Below are positions 40,825 through 49,617 of a DNA stretch of 64,000 bases, piece by piece. How positions within the stretch are numbered: the first letter of the stretch is position 1; each line of letters begins with the position of its first letter. A model generated the notes under the pieces. It saw only the letters and a program-made list of their open reading frames with translations, was not told the origin of the DNA and did no database searches. Origin of the DNA: Halobacteriales archaeon QS_8_69_26 (GTDB lineage: Archaea; Halobacteriota; Halobacteria; Halobacteriales; SW-7-71-33); contig PXRX01000028.1 in assembly GCA_003023195.1 (NCBI GenBank), positions 1 through 64,000 on the forward strand, given 5' to 3'. Made by a program: the position numbers and the translations under genes.

Positions 40825-41448
40825 CTATTTTGAAAAGTTCTTCGATTTTATGACTGCAGCTTTGATCCAGTATAAATAACTACGATCTTCATAAGATTCG
40901 ACCCAGACTTCCATAATATACTTGTCCTTTGGTGGATCCTCTTCAACGTTTGCTCGGATGCCGCCGGCACCTTTTATCCCTCTTACTTCGCTGCCATTCT
41001 TATAAGTAGCAGCAATCTTAGAAATAACCAAAGCATGTCCCCCAGAGTATGGTGCATCGGGAGCGAACTTCCCGAGTGAATAGTTCCCATCTATATCTGT
41101 TAGATCGACCGTCACTCTCTCGGTGTGACGGCACTCACCACTCGGTAAAGCAAGTGCTGTTATCTTCGGCTTGTATGGACCTCTGTAGGTGTCTCGTAGG
41201 CACGGATCCATATCCCCCTCTTTTTCGACGAAAACGACTTCGAATGTCACATTTACGTGCTCGAGCTCAGCAGGGATATCTCCACTTCTTATGACATATT
41301 CGATACTCTCGTTTTCGGACTGAACCTGTGATGCTTCGTTAGTGGGTGTTGAAGTCGGCGTCGGATCGCCGATCCCCAACCCCGATCCGAAACACCCGGA
41401 AACGGTTATCAATGCTATTACAATTGTAATCTGGATCCATCGAGGCAT
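40825..41448 (-). CDS. Low-GC lipoprotein of unknown function
   Basis: A 207-residue protein with a Sec-type lipoprotein signal (MPRWIQITIVIALITVSGC, lipobox VSGC, Cys ~19). A Ser/Thr/Pro-rich linker (GDPTPTSTPTNEASQ) follows, then a soluble domain with one Cys pair (MDPCLRDTY and PSGECRHTE). No family was recognised. Its codons (AAA, ATA, AAT, TTT) and AT-rich flanks (40740-41580) differ sharply from neighbours, a sign of recent acquisition. The frame extends to a GTG at 41532, but the signal peptide argues for ATG 41448. Confidence 0.7.
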   Translation of the reverse strand: MPRWIQITIVIALITVSGCFGSGLGIGDPTPTSTPTNEASQVQSENESIEYVIRSGDIPAELEHVNVTFEVVFVEKEGDMDPCLRDTYRGPYKPKITALALPSGECRHTERVTVDLTDIDGNYSLGKFAPDAPYSGGHALVISKIAATYKNGSEVRGIKGAGGIRANVEEDPPKDKYIMEVWVESYEDRSYLYWIKAAVIKSKNFSK

Positions 41449-41701
41449 ATTTAATATGTTGGATAAAAATTGTAAATACTTTGTGCGGCAACTAGAAGTA
41501 GTATTCAGAAAAACGATCCCCGGATCTTTCACCGATGTTAATACGAAGGTAGAGGATCAACCTATTTAACCCACCCGGACAATGTAACGTTGATGAAAAA
41601 GCCGACCGCGAACGGGGTGAGCGGTCGGTGGTTACGCTTCCAACCCGTCCCCAGCCAGCTTTTACTCGCTCCGTTCGCTCGCAAAAGCTGGACCAAAACG
41701 G

Positions 41702-42790
41702 TCACTCCTCGAATTCTTCGAAGACGAACGTCCCGTCCCGCTGGACTACCTCCCCGTCCACCTCGATCCGCGAGTCCTCGCTCATGTCGACGATCATGTC
41801 CATGTGGACCGCCGAGTCGTTGCGCTCGCGGTCCTCGCCGACGGTCCACTCGTAGGCGCGTCCGAGCGCCATGTGGACGGTGTCGCCCATCTTCTCGTCG
41901 AACAGGGTGTTGTCGGTGAACCGGTCGATGTCCCGGTTCATCCCGATCCCCAGTTCGCCGAGGCGGCTGGCACCCTCGTCCGTCTCCAGAACCGCCGCCA
42001 GGACCTCCTCGTTCTTCTCGGCGGCGAACTCGACCACCTCGCCGTCCTCGAACGTGAGGTGGACGTCCTCGACCTCCCGGCCCTGGGCCATCAGGGGCAT
42101 GTCGAAGTGGACCTCGCCCTCGACGGAGTCGGGCACCGGCGCGGTGTAGACCTCGCCACCGGGGAGGTTCTTCTCGGCGTAGTCGTTGGCCGTGATCATG
42201 CCGTCGACGGACATCGTGACGTCGGTCCCCTCGCCCGAGACGATCCGTACCTCGTCGGCGGGGTCGAGGATCTCGACCATGTGCTCCTGGAACTCGCGCT
42301 GTTCCTCCCAGTCCTTGTTGATGGCCGACCAGACGAACTCCTCGTAGGCGTCGGTGCTCATCTCGGCGTCCTGGGCGTTGCCCGGCGCGGGGTACTGGGT
42401 GCCGACCCACCGCTTCTCCATCATCGCCTCCTGGATGGGCTTCTGGACCTTGCCCATCGCCGCGTTCTTCTCCGGCGGCACGTCGCCCGTCTCGTGGGTG
42501 TTCCGCGAGGCGCTGACCATGATGGCGACGTCGGCCTCCTCGACGGCCGCCAGGGCGTGCTCGGCCAGTTCGAAGTCCTCGGGGTCCATCGCGTGCATGT
42601 AGGCCCGGTTGGCCCGGCCGGACTGGGACATCCGCACCGGCTTGGCCCCCCGCTCGCCCAGTTTCTCGTACAGCGCCACCAGCAGGTCCTCGGCCGCGTC
42701 CGGCGCGCGGACGATGACCTCGTCCCCCTGCTCGACCGACACGGAATGATCGACGATTATCTCGGCGTGGTCCTCGACTCTCGGGTCCAT
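41702..42790 (-). CDS. M29-family aminopeptidase
   Basis: A 362-residue thermophilic-aminopeptidase (M29, aminopeptidase T/PepS) type metalloenzyme. The start is MDPRVEDHAEIIVDHSVSVE. Metal-ligand regions visible are EGTDVTMSVDG, LPGGEVYTAPV (Glu), LGELGIGMNRDID (Glu), HMALGRAYEW (His) and SAVHMDMIVDM (His and Asp). It removes N-terminal residues from peptides in the cytosol. The open frame continues far upstream antisense to the aRF1 gene; the ATG at 42790 is the sensible start. Confidence 0.88.
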   Translation of the reverse strand: MDPRVEDHAEIIVDHSVSVEQGDEVIVRAPDAAEDLLVALYEKLGERGAKPVRMSQSGRANRAYMHAMDPEDFELAEHALAAVEEADVAIMVSASRNTHETGDVPPEKNAAMGKVQKPIQEAMMEKRWVGTQYPAPGNAQDAEMSTDAYEEFVWSAINKDWEEQREFQEHMVEILDPADEVRIVSGEGTDVTMSVDGMITANDYAEKNLPGGEVYTAPVPDSVEGEVHFDMPLMAQGREVEDVHLTFEDGEVVEFAAEKNEEVLAAVLETDEGASRLGELGIGMNRDIDRFTDNTLFDEKMGDTVHMALGRAYEWTVGEDRERNDSAVHMDMIVDMSEDSRIEVDGEVVQRDGTFVFEEFEE

Positions 42791-42897
42791 GGTCCGGTCG
42801 ACGACCGGGGGCGACAAAACCGTTTCCGGAACTGCGCTTCGGTAAGGATCCAAAGCAGTCGGGTCGTGCGAGAACCGGAGGATCAGGGCCTCGGCGC

Positions 42898-44154
42898 TTA
42901 GACGCCCGTCGAGTACCGCAGGATGCCGGCGACGCCGCCGAAGGCGTCGTACAGTTGCTCGCCCTTCTCGAAGTCGGTGGAGATGAACTTCGTCTCGGTG
43001 CCCCGCTGTTCGGCCAGGGTCATGAGGTGCTCGATGGCGTCCTCGCGGTCCGTCTCCTCGGCGGACTCGCCACACTCCGAGCAGGCGTGGTCTGGGGTGT
43101 CGTCGCTGCTGTCGACCATCTCGTAGTCGGTGTGGCCGTTGGGGCACTCGAAGGTGACGACGTCCGAGCGCAGGTCCTCGCTGATGAGCAAGCGGTCGAC
43201 CGACCCCATGTTGAGGTTCTGGCGGGTCTGGGCGAACCCGTAGGTCGCGAGGTCGCCGTCGTAGAGGTTCTCGAAGAACTCCTCCATCTCCGCCTTGTCC
43301 TTCATTATCTCCGCGTCGGCCAGGGCGTCCTCGGCGTTGTCCACCAGGTCGTACAGCCCCGACTCGTCGGTGTAGGCCACGTCGAACAGCCCCAGGATCT
43401 CCTCCTGGAGTTCGTGGTGGAGGTAGTCGCCGTCCTCGAACTCCTCCTTGGTCGGCGAGGGACCGCCGACCAGGATCCCGTCGATCTCGTGGCGCTTGGG
43501 GACGAACAGTTCGTTGGCCATCTCCGCGACCTCCTGGTAGAAGTTGTCGATGGCCTCCAGGCGCAGGCGGGCGAACCGCTGGGCGGACTGACCCCCTTTG
43601 CGCTGCTTGCCCGGGACCAGCGAGGAGGCGGACTTGACGGGCACGACGCGCTTGCCCTTCAGCCACCCGACGTTGGCCTCCCGCCGGTCGAGGACGATCA
43701 GCCCGTACAGCCCCTTGTCCGCGAGCATGTTCTCCAGGGGCTCGGTGAGGAACTCGGAGTCGCAGTGGTAGCGGAACGACTCGACGGGTTCCGGCGGCGA
43801 CTCCAGGACCCGGGTGATCATGTCCGATCGCCCGCCGCCGGTGTCGACGGCCCCGGAGAAGAGCACCATCCCGTTCTCCGGCGGGTAGGTCTCGTAGTAG
43901 CGCAGGCGGTCCTTGATGCTCTTGAGGGCGTCCTGGACGTTGGTCCGGGTCTGCTTGGACTTGATGTTCGACGCCTCGCTGTGTTCCTGGGTGACGTGGG
44001 CGACGACCGAACTGATCTGCTTGTCCTCGGGGACGTAGATGGTGACCAGTTGCGTTCCTGATCCCTCGTACTCCTGGAGCTCCTCGATTACCTTCCGGAA
44101 CTCGTACTTCTTCCGGTCCTCGGAAGGTCCGTCTTCCTGTTCCTGTTTACTCAT
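42898..44154 (-). CDS. prf1: Peptide chain release factor aRF1
   Basis: A 418-residue archaeal class-1 release factor. Stop-codon reading uses the NIKS motif (HSEASNIKSKQTR, residues ~58-70) and the YxCxxxF element (YHCDSEF, ~129). Peptide release uses the GGQ loop (KQRKGGQSAQRF, ~184-195). The C-terminal domain contains a zinc-ribbon-like pair (ECPNGH and ACSECGES). It terminates translation at all three stops. It lies upstream of the M29 aminopeptidase gene on the same strand, with ~107 bases between them. Confidence 0.95.
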   Translation of the reverse strand: MSKQEQEDGPSEDRKKYEFRKVIEELQEYEGSGTQLVTIYVPEDKQISSVVAHVTQEHSEASNIKSKQTRTNVQDALKSIKDRLRYYETYPPENGMVLFSGAVDTGGGRSDMITRVLESPPEPVESFRYHCDSEFLTEPLENMLADKGLYGLIVLDRREANVGWLKGKRVVPVKSASSLVPGKQRKGGQSAQRFARLRLEAIDNFYQEVAEMANELFVPKRHEIDGILVGGPSPTKEEFEDGDYLHHELQEEILGLFDVAYTDESGLYDLVDNAEDALADAEIMKDKAEMEEFFENLYDGDLATYGFAQTRQNLNMGSVDRLLISEDLRSDVVTFECPNGHTDYEMVDSSDDTPDHACSECGESAEETDREDAIEHLMTLAEQRGTETKFISTDFEKGEQLYDAFGGVAGILRYSTGV

Positions 44155-44643
44155 TACCCCGAATAGGGCCTTGACCGGGTAAGTAAGCTACGACGGCGTG
44201 ATCCGGGATCACAATGGGGGGATTACGGGTCGGGTGAACCCCTCGGATCGGTCGGGCTCTTCGGAGGTGTTGGCCTATTCGTCACCTCACCCGGATCCGT
44301 CACGACCTCCCCGAAAGCCCCCGACCCGCTCGACTCGGAGGACTCGCTGCGCTCCTCGGCTCGCTCCCGCTGGTCGCTCGCCTTCGGTGCTTGCTTCGTC
44401 CGCCGTCGTCCAGCGGGTCGGCCCCTTTCATCCCCGCCCGGTGCCGGATCACCGGAATCACGGTTCACACTGGGGGTGCGCCCAGGTGCTTGGACCCCTC
44501 ACCTCCCCGCCCGGTCGGTCGCCGTCCGGAGCGGCCCTCCACGGCGTTCCGGGCCGCTCCGGGGGGATCCGACCGGGTGCGTCCGTCGGGCACCCCGGCG
44601 GTCGGTCTCGGCGGGGTCCGGTGAGCGAGAGGGGTACGGAGGG
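44155..44643. other. Intergenic region containing dispersed repeat copy D
   Basis: The region holds the aRF1 promoter side and the inverted repeat copy D (44300-44425). It ends with GC-rich DNA (44460-44640) in which I see no gene with coding character. The open frames there are Arg/Pro/Ser-rich and unlike haloarchaeal proteins. Confidence 0.5.
44300..44425 (-). repeat. Dispersed intergenic repeat, copy D (partial, inverted)
   Basis: The reverse complement contains GATGAAAGGGGCCGAC, AAGCAAGCACCG, GAGGAGCGCAGCGAGTCC and GGTCGGGGGCTTTCGGGG in the same order as copies A-C. The GGCTGGGGAGGATCG and GCGACGCGCGCGAGGG modules are missing. This is therefore a truncated member of the family. Confidence 0.65.
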
Positions 44644-45426
44644 TCACCCGATCGGTTCGGTGAGGTCGACGAGTTCCTCGTGGAGGCCCTCGTCGACGGT
44701 GGCGACGTACAGCGGTCCGAACCGGTGGACGTGGGCGCCGGCCTCCTCGGCGAGGAGTTCGCCGGCGTGCTGTTCCTCCTGGTCGGCGTGGTAGGTGACC
44801 ATCCCCTCGATCCGTCCGCGGGCGAACACGCCCCAGTGGACCGTCGGCGACCACGACTCGATGACCCGCTTGACCGTGACCGACAGGGCGTCCTGGAGGG
44901 TCGCGGCGGTCGCCATCAACTGGGGTTCGCGCTTGACCTCGTGTCCGATCACCCACCCGACCGTGGCGGCCTCGGTGGCGACGCCGGACCCCTCGGCGGT
45001 GACCGGGTCGCCGTTGTAGCGCACGCCCTCGCCCCGCCGGGCGACGTAGCGGTCCTCGACGGCGGGGACTTCGACGGCCGCGACCACCGGTTCCTCGTCC
45101 TCCAGGACGGTCGCACAGACCCCGAAGGTCGGGAGGCCGGCGACGAAGTCGTTGGTGCCGTCCAGCGGGTCGATCACCCACCGGTACGGCGAGTTCGGGT
45201 CACCGGCGTGTTCGCCCGACTCCTCGGCGGTGATCCGGTGGTCCGGGAACGCCTCGCGGACGACCGAGAGGACCCGTCGCTCGGACTCGCGGTCGGCCTC
45301 GCTCTCCACGTCGTGGGGACCGTACTCGGCGTCGGCGTCGCTCCCGCGGAACGCCTCCCGGAGGTAGTCGCCGCCGGCCCGGACCGCCTCGACGGCCGTC
45401 GCCTCGACCGCGTCGAGGTCCGTCAC
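44644..45426 (-). CDS. Inositol monophosphatase-family protein with altered third motif
   Basis: A 260-residue IMPase/FBPase-superfamily protein. The Glu motif AEESGEHAGD (~68-77) and the main metal motif WVIDPLDGTNDF (~86-97) are intact. The usual C-terminal W-D-x-A-A/G motif is replaced by EEQHAGELLAEEAG, with Glu where the third metal-binding Asp is expected. It may still be a Mg-dependent phosphatase (NADP phosphatase or FBPase in archaea) or a divergent member. The start is taken as GTG 45426 (VTDLDAVEATAVEAV); an ATG at 45495 is in frame. The Usp gene lies directly upstream on the same strand. Confidence 0.8.
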   Translation of the reverse strand: MTDLDAVEATAVEAVRAGGDYLREAFRGSDADAEYGPHDVESEADRESERRVLSVVREAFPDHRITAEESGEHAGDPNSPYRWVIDPLDGTNDFVAGLPTFGVCATVLEDEEPVVAAVEVPAVEDRYVARRGEGVRYNGDPVTAEGSGVATEAATVGWVIGHEVKREPQLMATAATLQDALSVTVKRVIESWSPTVHWGVFARGRIEGMVTYHADQEEQHAGELLAEEAGAHVHRFGPLYVATVDEGLHEELVDLTEPIG

Positions 45427-45537
45427 GGCGACTCCCCCCCGGGAATCGGTCGCTGTGGGCCCTGCATTGGATCCACGTCGGGCGTCGCCGTCCAAATGGG
45501 TTCCGGGCGATCGACGGACGACCCGACCGCGGGACCG

Positions 45538-46428
45538 CTACCGGTTGTTCCTGACCGAGAGGACGACGCTGCGGGCCTCCCGGCGGACCGACCCGGTCGT
45601 CGACCCGGCGATGAACCGCCGGAGCCGGCCCTTCGTCGGCGCGCCGACGACCGTGAGCCCGTAGTACTGGGACTGCTCGACGATCGCCTCCGCCGGGTCC
45701 GCGGCCTCCAGCACCCACGTCGACGTGGACCCGGGGCGACCGATCCGTTCGGTCGCGGCCTCGACGCACGCCCGGGCCGCCTCGCGCCGGCGGTCCGGGG
45801 GGTCCTCGGGGACGACGTGGAGGACGTCGACCCACGCGTCGTTCTCGGCGGCGACCCGTCCGGCGACGTCCGTCGCCAGGCCGGAGTGGGGGCCGTCGGC
45901 GACCGCCAGCAGGACCGACGGGACCCGCTCGTAGCCCGTGTTCCCGGCGACGGTGACCACGTCACAGTCCGCGTGAACCGCCAACCGCTCGGTGAGCCCG
46001 CGCCGGAGCAGTCCGGCCGCCGACCCGCCGGGCACGACCAGGGTGTCGACGTCGTGGCGCTCGACCGCGCCCAGGATCCCCCGGGCGAGGGTGCGGGCGC
46101 CGCTGATCCCGACCCGGCGCGGTCCCGGGGGAGAGACCCGCTCGACCGCCCAGTCGAGGATCCGTTCCTCCGCCTCGGCGGTGAGGTCGGCCCGGGGGCC
46201 GGGGGCCGGAGCGTCCCCCCCGGCGACGGGATCCGAGACGTGTAACGAGGCGTCCGTCGACCGCGCCAGCGCGGCCGCGACCCGGACCTGGTCGGTCGTA
46301 GCCGACCCCTGGGACGCGATGAGCGGCGCGAGGATGTGCTCGCCCGCCAGGCCCCCCGCCACCGTCGACGGTCCGTCCGACGGACCACCCGACGCCCCCG
46401 AGAGGATCCCCAGCCCTGCGACTCTCAT
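45538..46428 (-). CDS. Tandem-domain universal stress protein
   Basis: A 296-residue protein with two Usp domains: residues ~25-150, containing VDTLVVPGGSAAGLLRRGLT, and ~165-296, ending LTVVGAPTKGRLRRFIAGST followed by TGSV. The second keeps the G-x2-G-x9-G(S/T) ATP-binding pattern; the first is degenerate. ATG 46428 (MRVAGLGILSGASGG) is chosen over an upstream frame to 46539. An operator-like motif sits ~140 bases upstream. The gene is probably co-transcribed with the IMPase-like gene downstream. Confidence 0.8.
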   Translation of the reverse strand: MRVAGLGILSGASGGPSDGPSTVAGGLAGEHILAPLIASQGSATTDQVRVAAALARSTDASLHVSDPVAGGDAPAPGPRADLTAEAEERILDWAVERVSPPGPRRVGISGARTLARGILGAVERHDVDTLVVPGGSAAGLLRRGLTERLAVHADCDVVTVAGNTGYERVPSVLLAVADGPHSGLATDVAGRVAAENDAWVDVLHVVPEDPPDRRREAARACVEAATERIGRPGSTSTWVLEAADPAEAIVEQSQYYGLTVVGAPTKGRLRRFIAGSTTGSVRREARSVVLSVRNNR

Positions 46429-46563
46429 GCCTACCAACAGTTCCTCCCTGCTTAAAAACCCGGGAGATAGTTCACGGCCGTCCCGTCCCCGGATTCCGTC
46501 GATCGTCCGCGGTCGTGCATCAACCGCACACGACCGCACCGTCCCTCCGCCCTCCCCGGATTT

Positions 46564-46579
46564 ACAGTAAGGTTACAGT
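46564..46579. promoter_or_regulatory. 16-bp operator-like motif, copy 3 (upstream of tandem Usp gene)
   Basis: ACAGTAAGGTTACAGT matches the CAGTAA-N2-TTAC-N-GT pattern of copies 1 and 2 with one mismatch to perfect symmetry. Read on the minus strand it gives CTGTAACCTTACTGTAA. It lies in the gap between the Usp gene and the acyl-CoA synthetase terminus. Confidence 0.45.
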
Positions 46580-46612
46580 ACGGGGATCCGGTCGGTCCGA
46601 GAGCGCCGGTCC

Positions 46613-46716
46613 GGCGACGACCGATGCAATTCCGCACCGACCCCGGCGACGACCGATGCAATTCCGCGCCGACCCCGGCGACGACCGACGCAATTCCGCG
46701 CCGACCCCGGCGACGA
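46613..46716 (+). repeat. 32-bp tandem repeat (3 copies)
   Basis: GCAATTCCGC recurs at 46626, 46658 and 46690 within units CGGCGACGACCGATGCAATT followed by CCGC(A/G)CCGACCC. The array is non-coding and lies just downstream of the acyl-CoA synthetase stop. Confidence 0.85.
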
Positions 46717-46736
46717 TCACTCCGCGTCGACGGCGA

Positions 46737-48350
46737 TCACTCCTCGTCGCCGAACTCGGCCTTGATAGCCTCGCGGTCTATCTTCGAGGGGCCGGACGTC
46801 GGCATCTCGTCGACGAACGCGACGGACCGGGGGTGTTTGAACCGGGCGAGGCGGCCGTCGAGGAACTCCCGGAGCGATTCGAGGTCGATGGTCCGGTCGC
46901 CCTGGACGACCGCCCGGCCGACCTGGCCCCACTGCTCGTCCGGGACGGGAACGACGACCACCTCCTCGACGCCGGGGTGGTCGGCGATGGCGTCCTCCAC
47001 CTCGGCGGGATAGACGTTCTCGCCGCCGGAGACGTACATGTTCTTCTTGCGGCCCTCGACGTAGTGGTAGCCGTCCTCGTCGACCCGCGCCAGGTCGCCG
47101 GTCGAGACCCACCCATCCCCGAAGGTGGCCTCGCTTTCTTCGGGATTGCGCCAGTAGCGGTCGGCGGCGTGGGGCCCGGCGAGTTCGAGTTCGCCGATCT
47201 CGCCCCGGTCGAGTTCCCCGCCGTCGTCGCCGACGACGCGGGTGTCGACGTGGGGCGCGGGGACCCCGACGCTGTCGGCCGTCGCGCGGTCCCACCCCTC
47301 GGGCATGGCGAAGTTGTTGGGGCCACACTCGGTGAGGCCGTACCCCTGCGAGAGGTCGACGTCGCGCTCCCACCACTCGCGCATCACCCGTTCGCGGCAG
47401 GGGCCGCCGCCGGACTTGACGAACCGCAGGGTCGAGAGGTCGGCCTCCTCCCAGTCGTCGTGGTCGGCCATCATCCGCAACACCGCAGGGACGGCGATGA
47501 GCAGGGAGGCCTCGGTCTCGTCGACGAGGCCGAGCACCTCGGCGGGGTCGAACTCCCGGGCGACGATGACCTCGCCGCCGACGTGGAACAGGGGGACGGT
47601 GATGACGTTCCACCCGCCGGTGTGGAACATCGGGAACGTCATCGGGGTGACGTCGTCCGGCCGCAGGCCCCAGGCCGTGATGGTGTTGAAGGAGTTCCAC
47701 AGCACCGACCCGTGGGTCAGCACCGTCTCCTTGGGCACGCCGGTCGACCCGCCCGTGTGCAGGAAGAGGGCGGGGTCCGACAGGGCGAGGTCGGCCGTCT
47801 CGACCGGCGAGTCGTCCTCGGGCAGTGCGCCGGCGTAGTCCCCCGCCGCCAGGTCGGAGTCCACCGGGTCGGGGTCGGGTTCCGCCCGGCCCGCGATCCC
47901 ACCGGTCCCCAGGGCGAGGGCGGGAGCGTCGACGCCGCAGTTCCCGTGGGCGAGGGCGGCGGCGACGTCGTCGGCGAAGGGGGCCTCCACCACGAGGAGT
48001 TCGGGGTCGACGTCGTCGAGCAGTGCGCCCATCTCGGGGGGTGCCAGCCGGTGGGACAGCGGTGCGAGCACCCCGCCGGTCTTGCACGCGCCGAAGAATA
48101 GGTCGACCAGTTCGGGACGGTTGCGCGAGACGACCGCCACCCGCTCCCCGTCGGCGACGCCGTGGGCCGAGAGGAGGCGTGCGGTCCGGTTCGCCCGCCG
48201 GTCGAGTTCGGCGTAGGTGAACGATGCGCCCGAACTCGCGTCCCGCAGGCCGACCGCGTCCGGCGAGAGGGCCGCGCGACGCTCGCTGTAGGCACCCACC
48301 CAGCCGTACGGCCGGGCGGAGTGGTCGTGGACTGGGTCCTGATCGGTCAT
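46737..48350 (-). CDS. Acyl-CoA synthetase (AMP-binding, FadD-like)
   Basis: A 537-residue ANL-superfamily adenylate-forming enzyme. The P-loop is LHTGGSTGVPKETVLTHG (~201-218). QGYGLTECGPNNF (~336-348) follows, then STGDLARVDEDGYHYVEGRK and the KNMYVSGGENVYPAEVE hinge block, and the C-terminal catalytic Lys in TSGPSKIDREAIK. It activates a carboxylic acid, probably a medium/long-chain or aromatic acid, to acyl-CoA. An alpha/beta hydrolase gene lies 96 bases upstream on the same strand, suggesting a joint carboxylate/ester pathway. Confidence 0.9.
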   Translation of the reverse strand: MTDQDPVHDHSARPYGWVGAYSERRAALSPDAVGLRDASSGASFTYAELDRRANRTARLLSAHGVADGERVAVVSRNRPELVDLFFGACKTGGVLAPLSHRLAPPEMGALLDDVDPELLVVEAPFADDVAAALAHGNCGVDAPALALGTGGIAGRAEPDPDPVDSDLAAGDYAGALPEDDSPVETADLALSDPALFLHTGGSTGVPKETVLTHGSVLWNSFNTITAWGLRPDDVTPMTFPMFHTGGWNVITVPLFHVGGEVIVAREFDPAEVLGLVDETEASLLIAVPAVLRMMADHDDWEEADLSTLRFVKSGGGPCRERVMREWWERDVDLSQGYGLTECGPNNFAMPEGWDRATADSVGVPAPHVDTRVVGDDGGELDRGEIGELELAGPHAADRYWRNPEESEATFGDGWVSTGDLARVDEDGYHYVEGRKKNMYVSGGENVYPAEVEDAIADHPGVEEVVVVPVPDEQWGQVGRAVVQGDRTIDLESLREFLDGRLARFKHPRSVAFVDEMPTSGPSKIDREAIKAEFGDEE

Positions 48351-48446
48351 GGTTCGTGTGTGTCGTGGTCCGTGGGCTGGATCCCGTTCGGTCGTGGAGT
48401 CGGTGCGCGTCGTGGGGCGACGTGTCGGATCGCGGGACGGGTCATC

Positions 48447-49328
48447 TCAGGCGTGTTCGCGGACGTGCTCGCGGATCCGTTCGGTGACGGCGTCGGCCTC
48501 CTCGATGAAGAAGAGGTGTTCGCCGCCCTCGTACAGTTCGAGGTCGGAGTTCGGCAGGCGCTCGTGGATCTTCCGGCCGTTCTCGACCGGGAGCACCCTG
48601 TCGGCGGTGCCGTGGGCGACCAGGGTGGGCTGGGTCAGCCGGTCGAGTTTCCCCGATGAGTCGTAGGCGTTGTAGGCCGCCCCCTGGGCGAGTCGCTCTG
48701 CCTCCCCCGCGTCCATCGCCAGGCGCCAGTCGACGATCTCCTCGACCGTCTCCGGGTTCGACTCGAAGAACTCGTCGGTCATCGCCGCGCGCATCCGGTG
48801 TTTGATCGTCCCGCGCTCGTCGGCGTCCTCGGGTACCGCGTACATCTGCTGGATGGTCTCCTCGGGGATGTCGACCGCCGGTTCGGCGGCCCCGCCCATG
48901 CTCGTACACAGGAGCGTGACCGACTTGGCGCGGTCGTACTCGACGGCGTACTCCTGGGCGACCATCCCCCCGAGGCTGGCGCCGACCACGTGGACCTCCT
49001 CGACGCCCGCGTCGTCGAGGACGGCCTCCAGGTCCGCGGCCATGTCCGGGATCCGGTAGCCGTCGAGTTTGAAGATGGCCAGCGCCTGCAGCCCCTTCCA
49101 GTTGGGGATCTTCCGCAACAGCCAGTGGGGGCCCGGGGCGTCCGAGTCGCCGGTCCCCCGGTTGTCCCAGACGACCCGTTCGTAGCCGTCCATGCGCTCG
49201 ACCTGCCAGTTCCACATCCACCGGCCGTAGCCCTGCCCCTCGACGAAGACGACGGTCTCGCCGTCCCCGTCGGCCGGTTCGGAGACCTCGTAGTAGAGCG
49301 ACACCTCGCCGTTCCGTGCCCGCGGCAT
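48447..49328 (-). CDS. Alpha/beta-fold hydrolase
   Basis: A 293-residue cytosolic hydrolase. The nucleophile elbow is VVGASLGGMVAQEYA (Ser, ~116), the acid lies in AHGTADRVLPVENG (Asp, ~236) and the His in YEGGEHLFFIEEA (~266). The oxyanion region VVFVEGQGYGRWMWNWQVER is typical of esterase/3-oxoadipate-enol-lactonase-like members. It precedes the acyl-CoA synthetase on the same strand and has its own TATA-like box, so it is the likely first gene of the pair. Confidence 0.88.
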   Translation of the reverse strand: MPRARNGEVSLYYEVSEPADGDGETVVFVEGQGYGRWMWNWQVERMDGYERVVWDNRGTGDSDAPGPHWLLRKIPNWKGLQALAIFKLDGYRIPDMAADLEAVLDDAGVEEVHVVGASLGGMVAQEYAVEYDRAKSVTLLCTSMGGAAEPAVDIPEETIQQMYAVPEDADERGTIKHRMRAAMTDEFFESNPETVEEIVDWRLAMDAGEAERLAQGAAYNAYDSSGKLDRLTQPTLVAHGTADRVLPVENGRKIHERLPNSDLELYEGGEHLFFIEEADAVTERIREHVREHA

Positions 49329-49353
49329 GGGGGATCGGTCGACGCCCCCGACC

Positions 49354-49361
49354 TAATAAAC
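49354..49361 (-). promoter_or_regulatory. TATA-like box of the hydrolase-synthetase pair
   Basis: On the minus strand GTTTATTA lies 26-33 bases upstream of the ATG at 49328, as expected for a leaderless transcript. Confidence 0.5.
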
Positions 49362-49617
49362 CCGAGTTCACATGTCAAGACCCCCCGGATCCGGGGAGCG
49401 TCCCGGAAACCACCCCGCTGGAACGCCGGGATCCCGGGGACCGACTCCCGCGAGGATCGCCGGCGAGCACGGGATCGTTCCGGATTTCCCCCTCCGCAAG
49501 CTTTTCGACCGGGAATCACCAACGAAATTTCATGCCGGATCGACGGACGGAAACGGTGAATCGGGGTCCCACGGCTCGCCGGGAACCGACCGCCTCGCGA
49601 GGGGTCGGGAGCGGACC

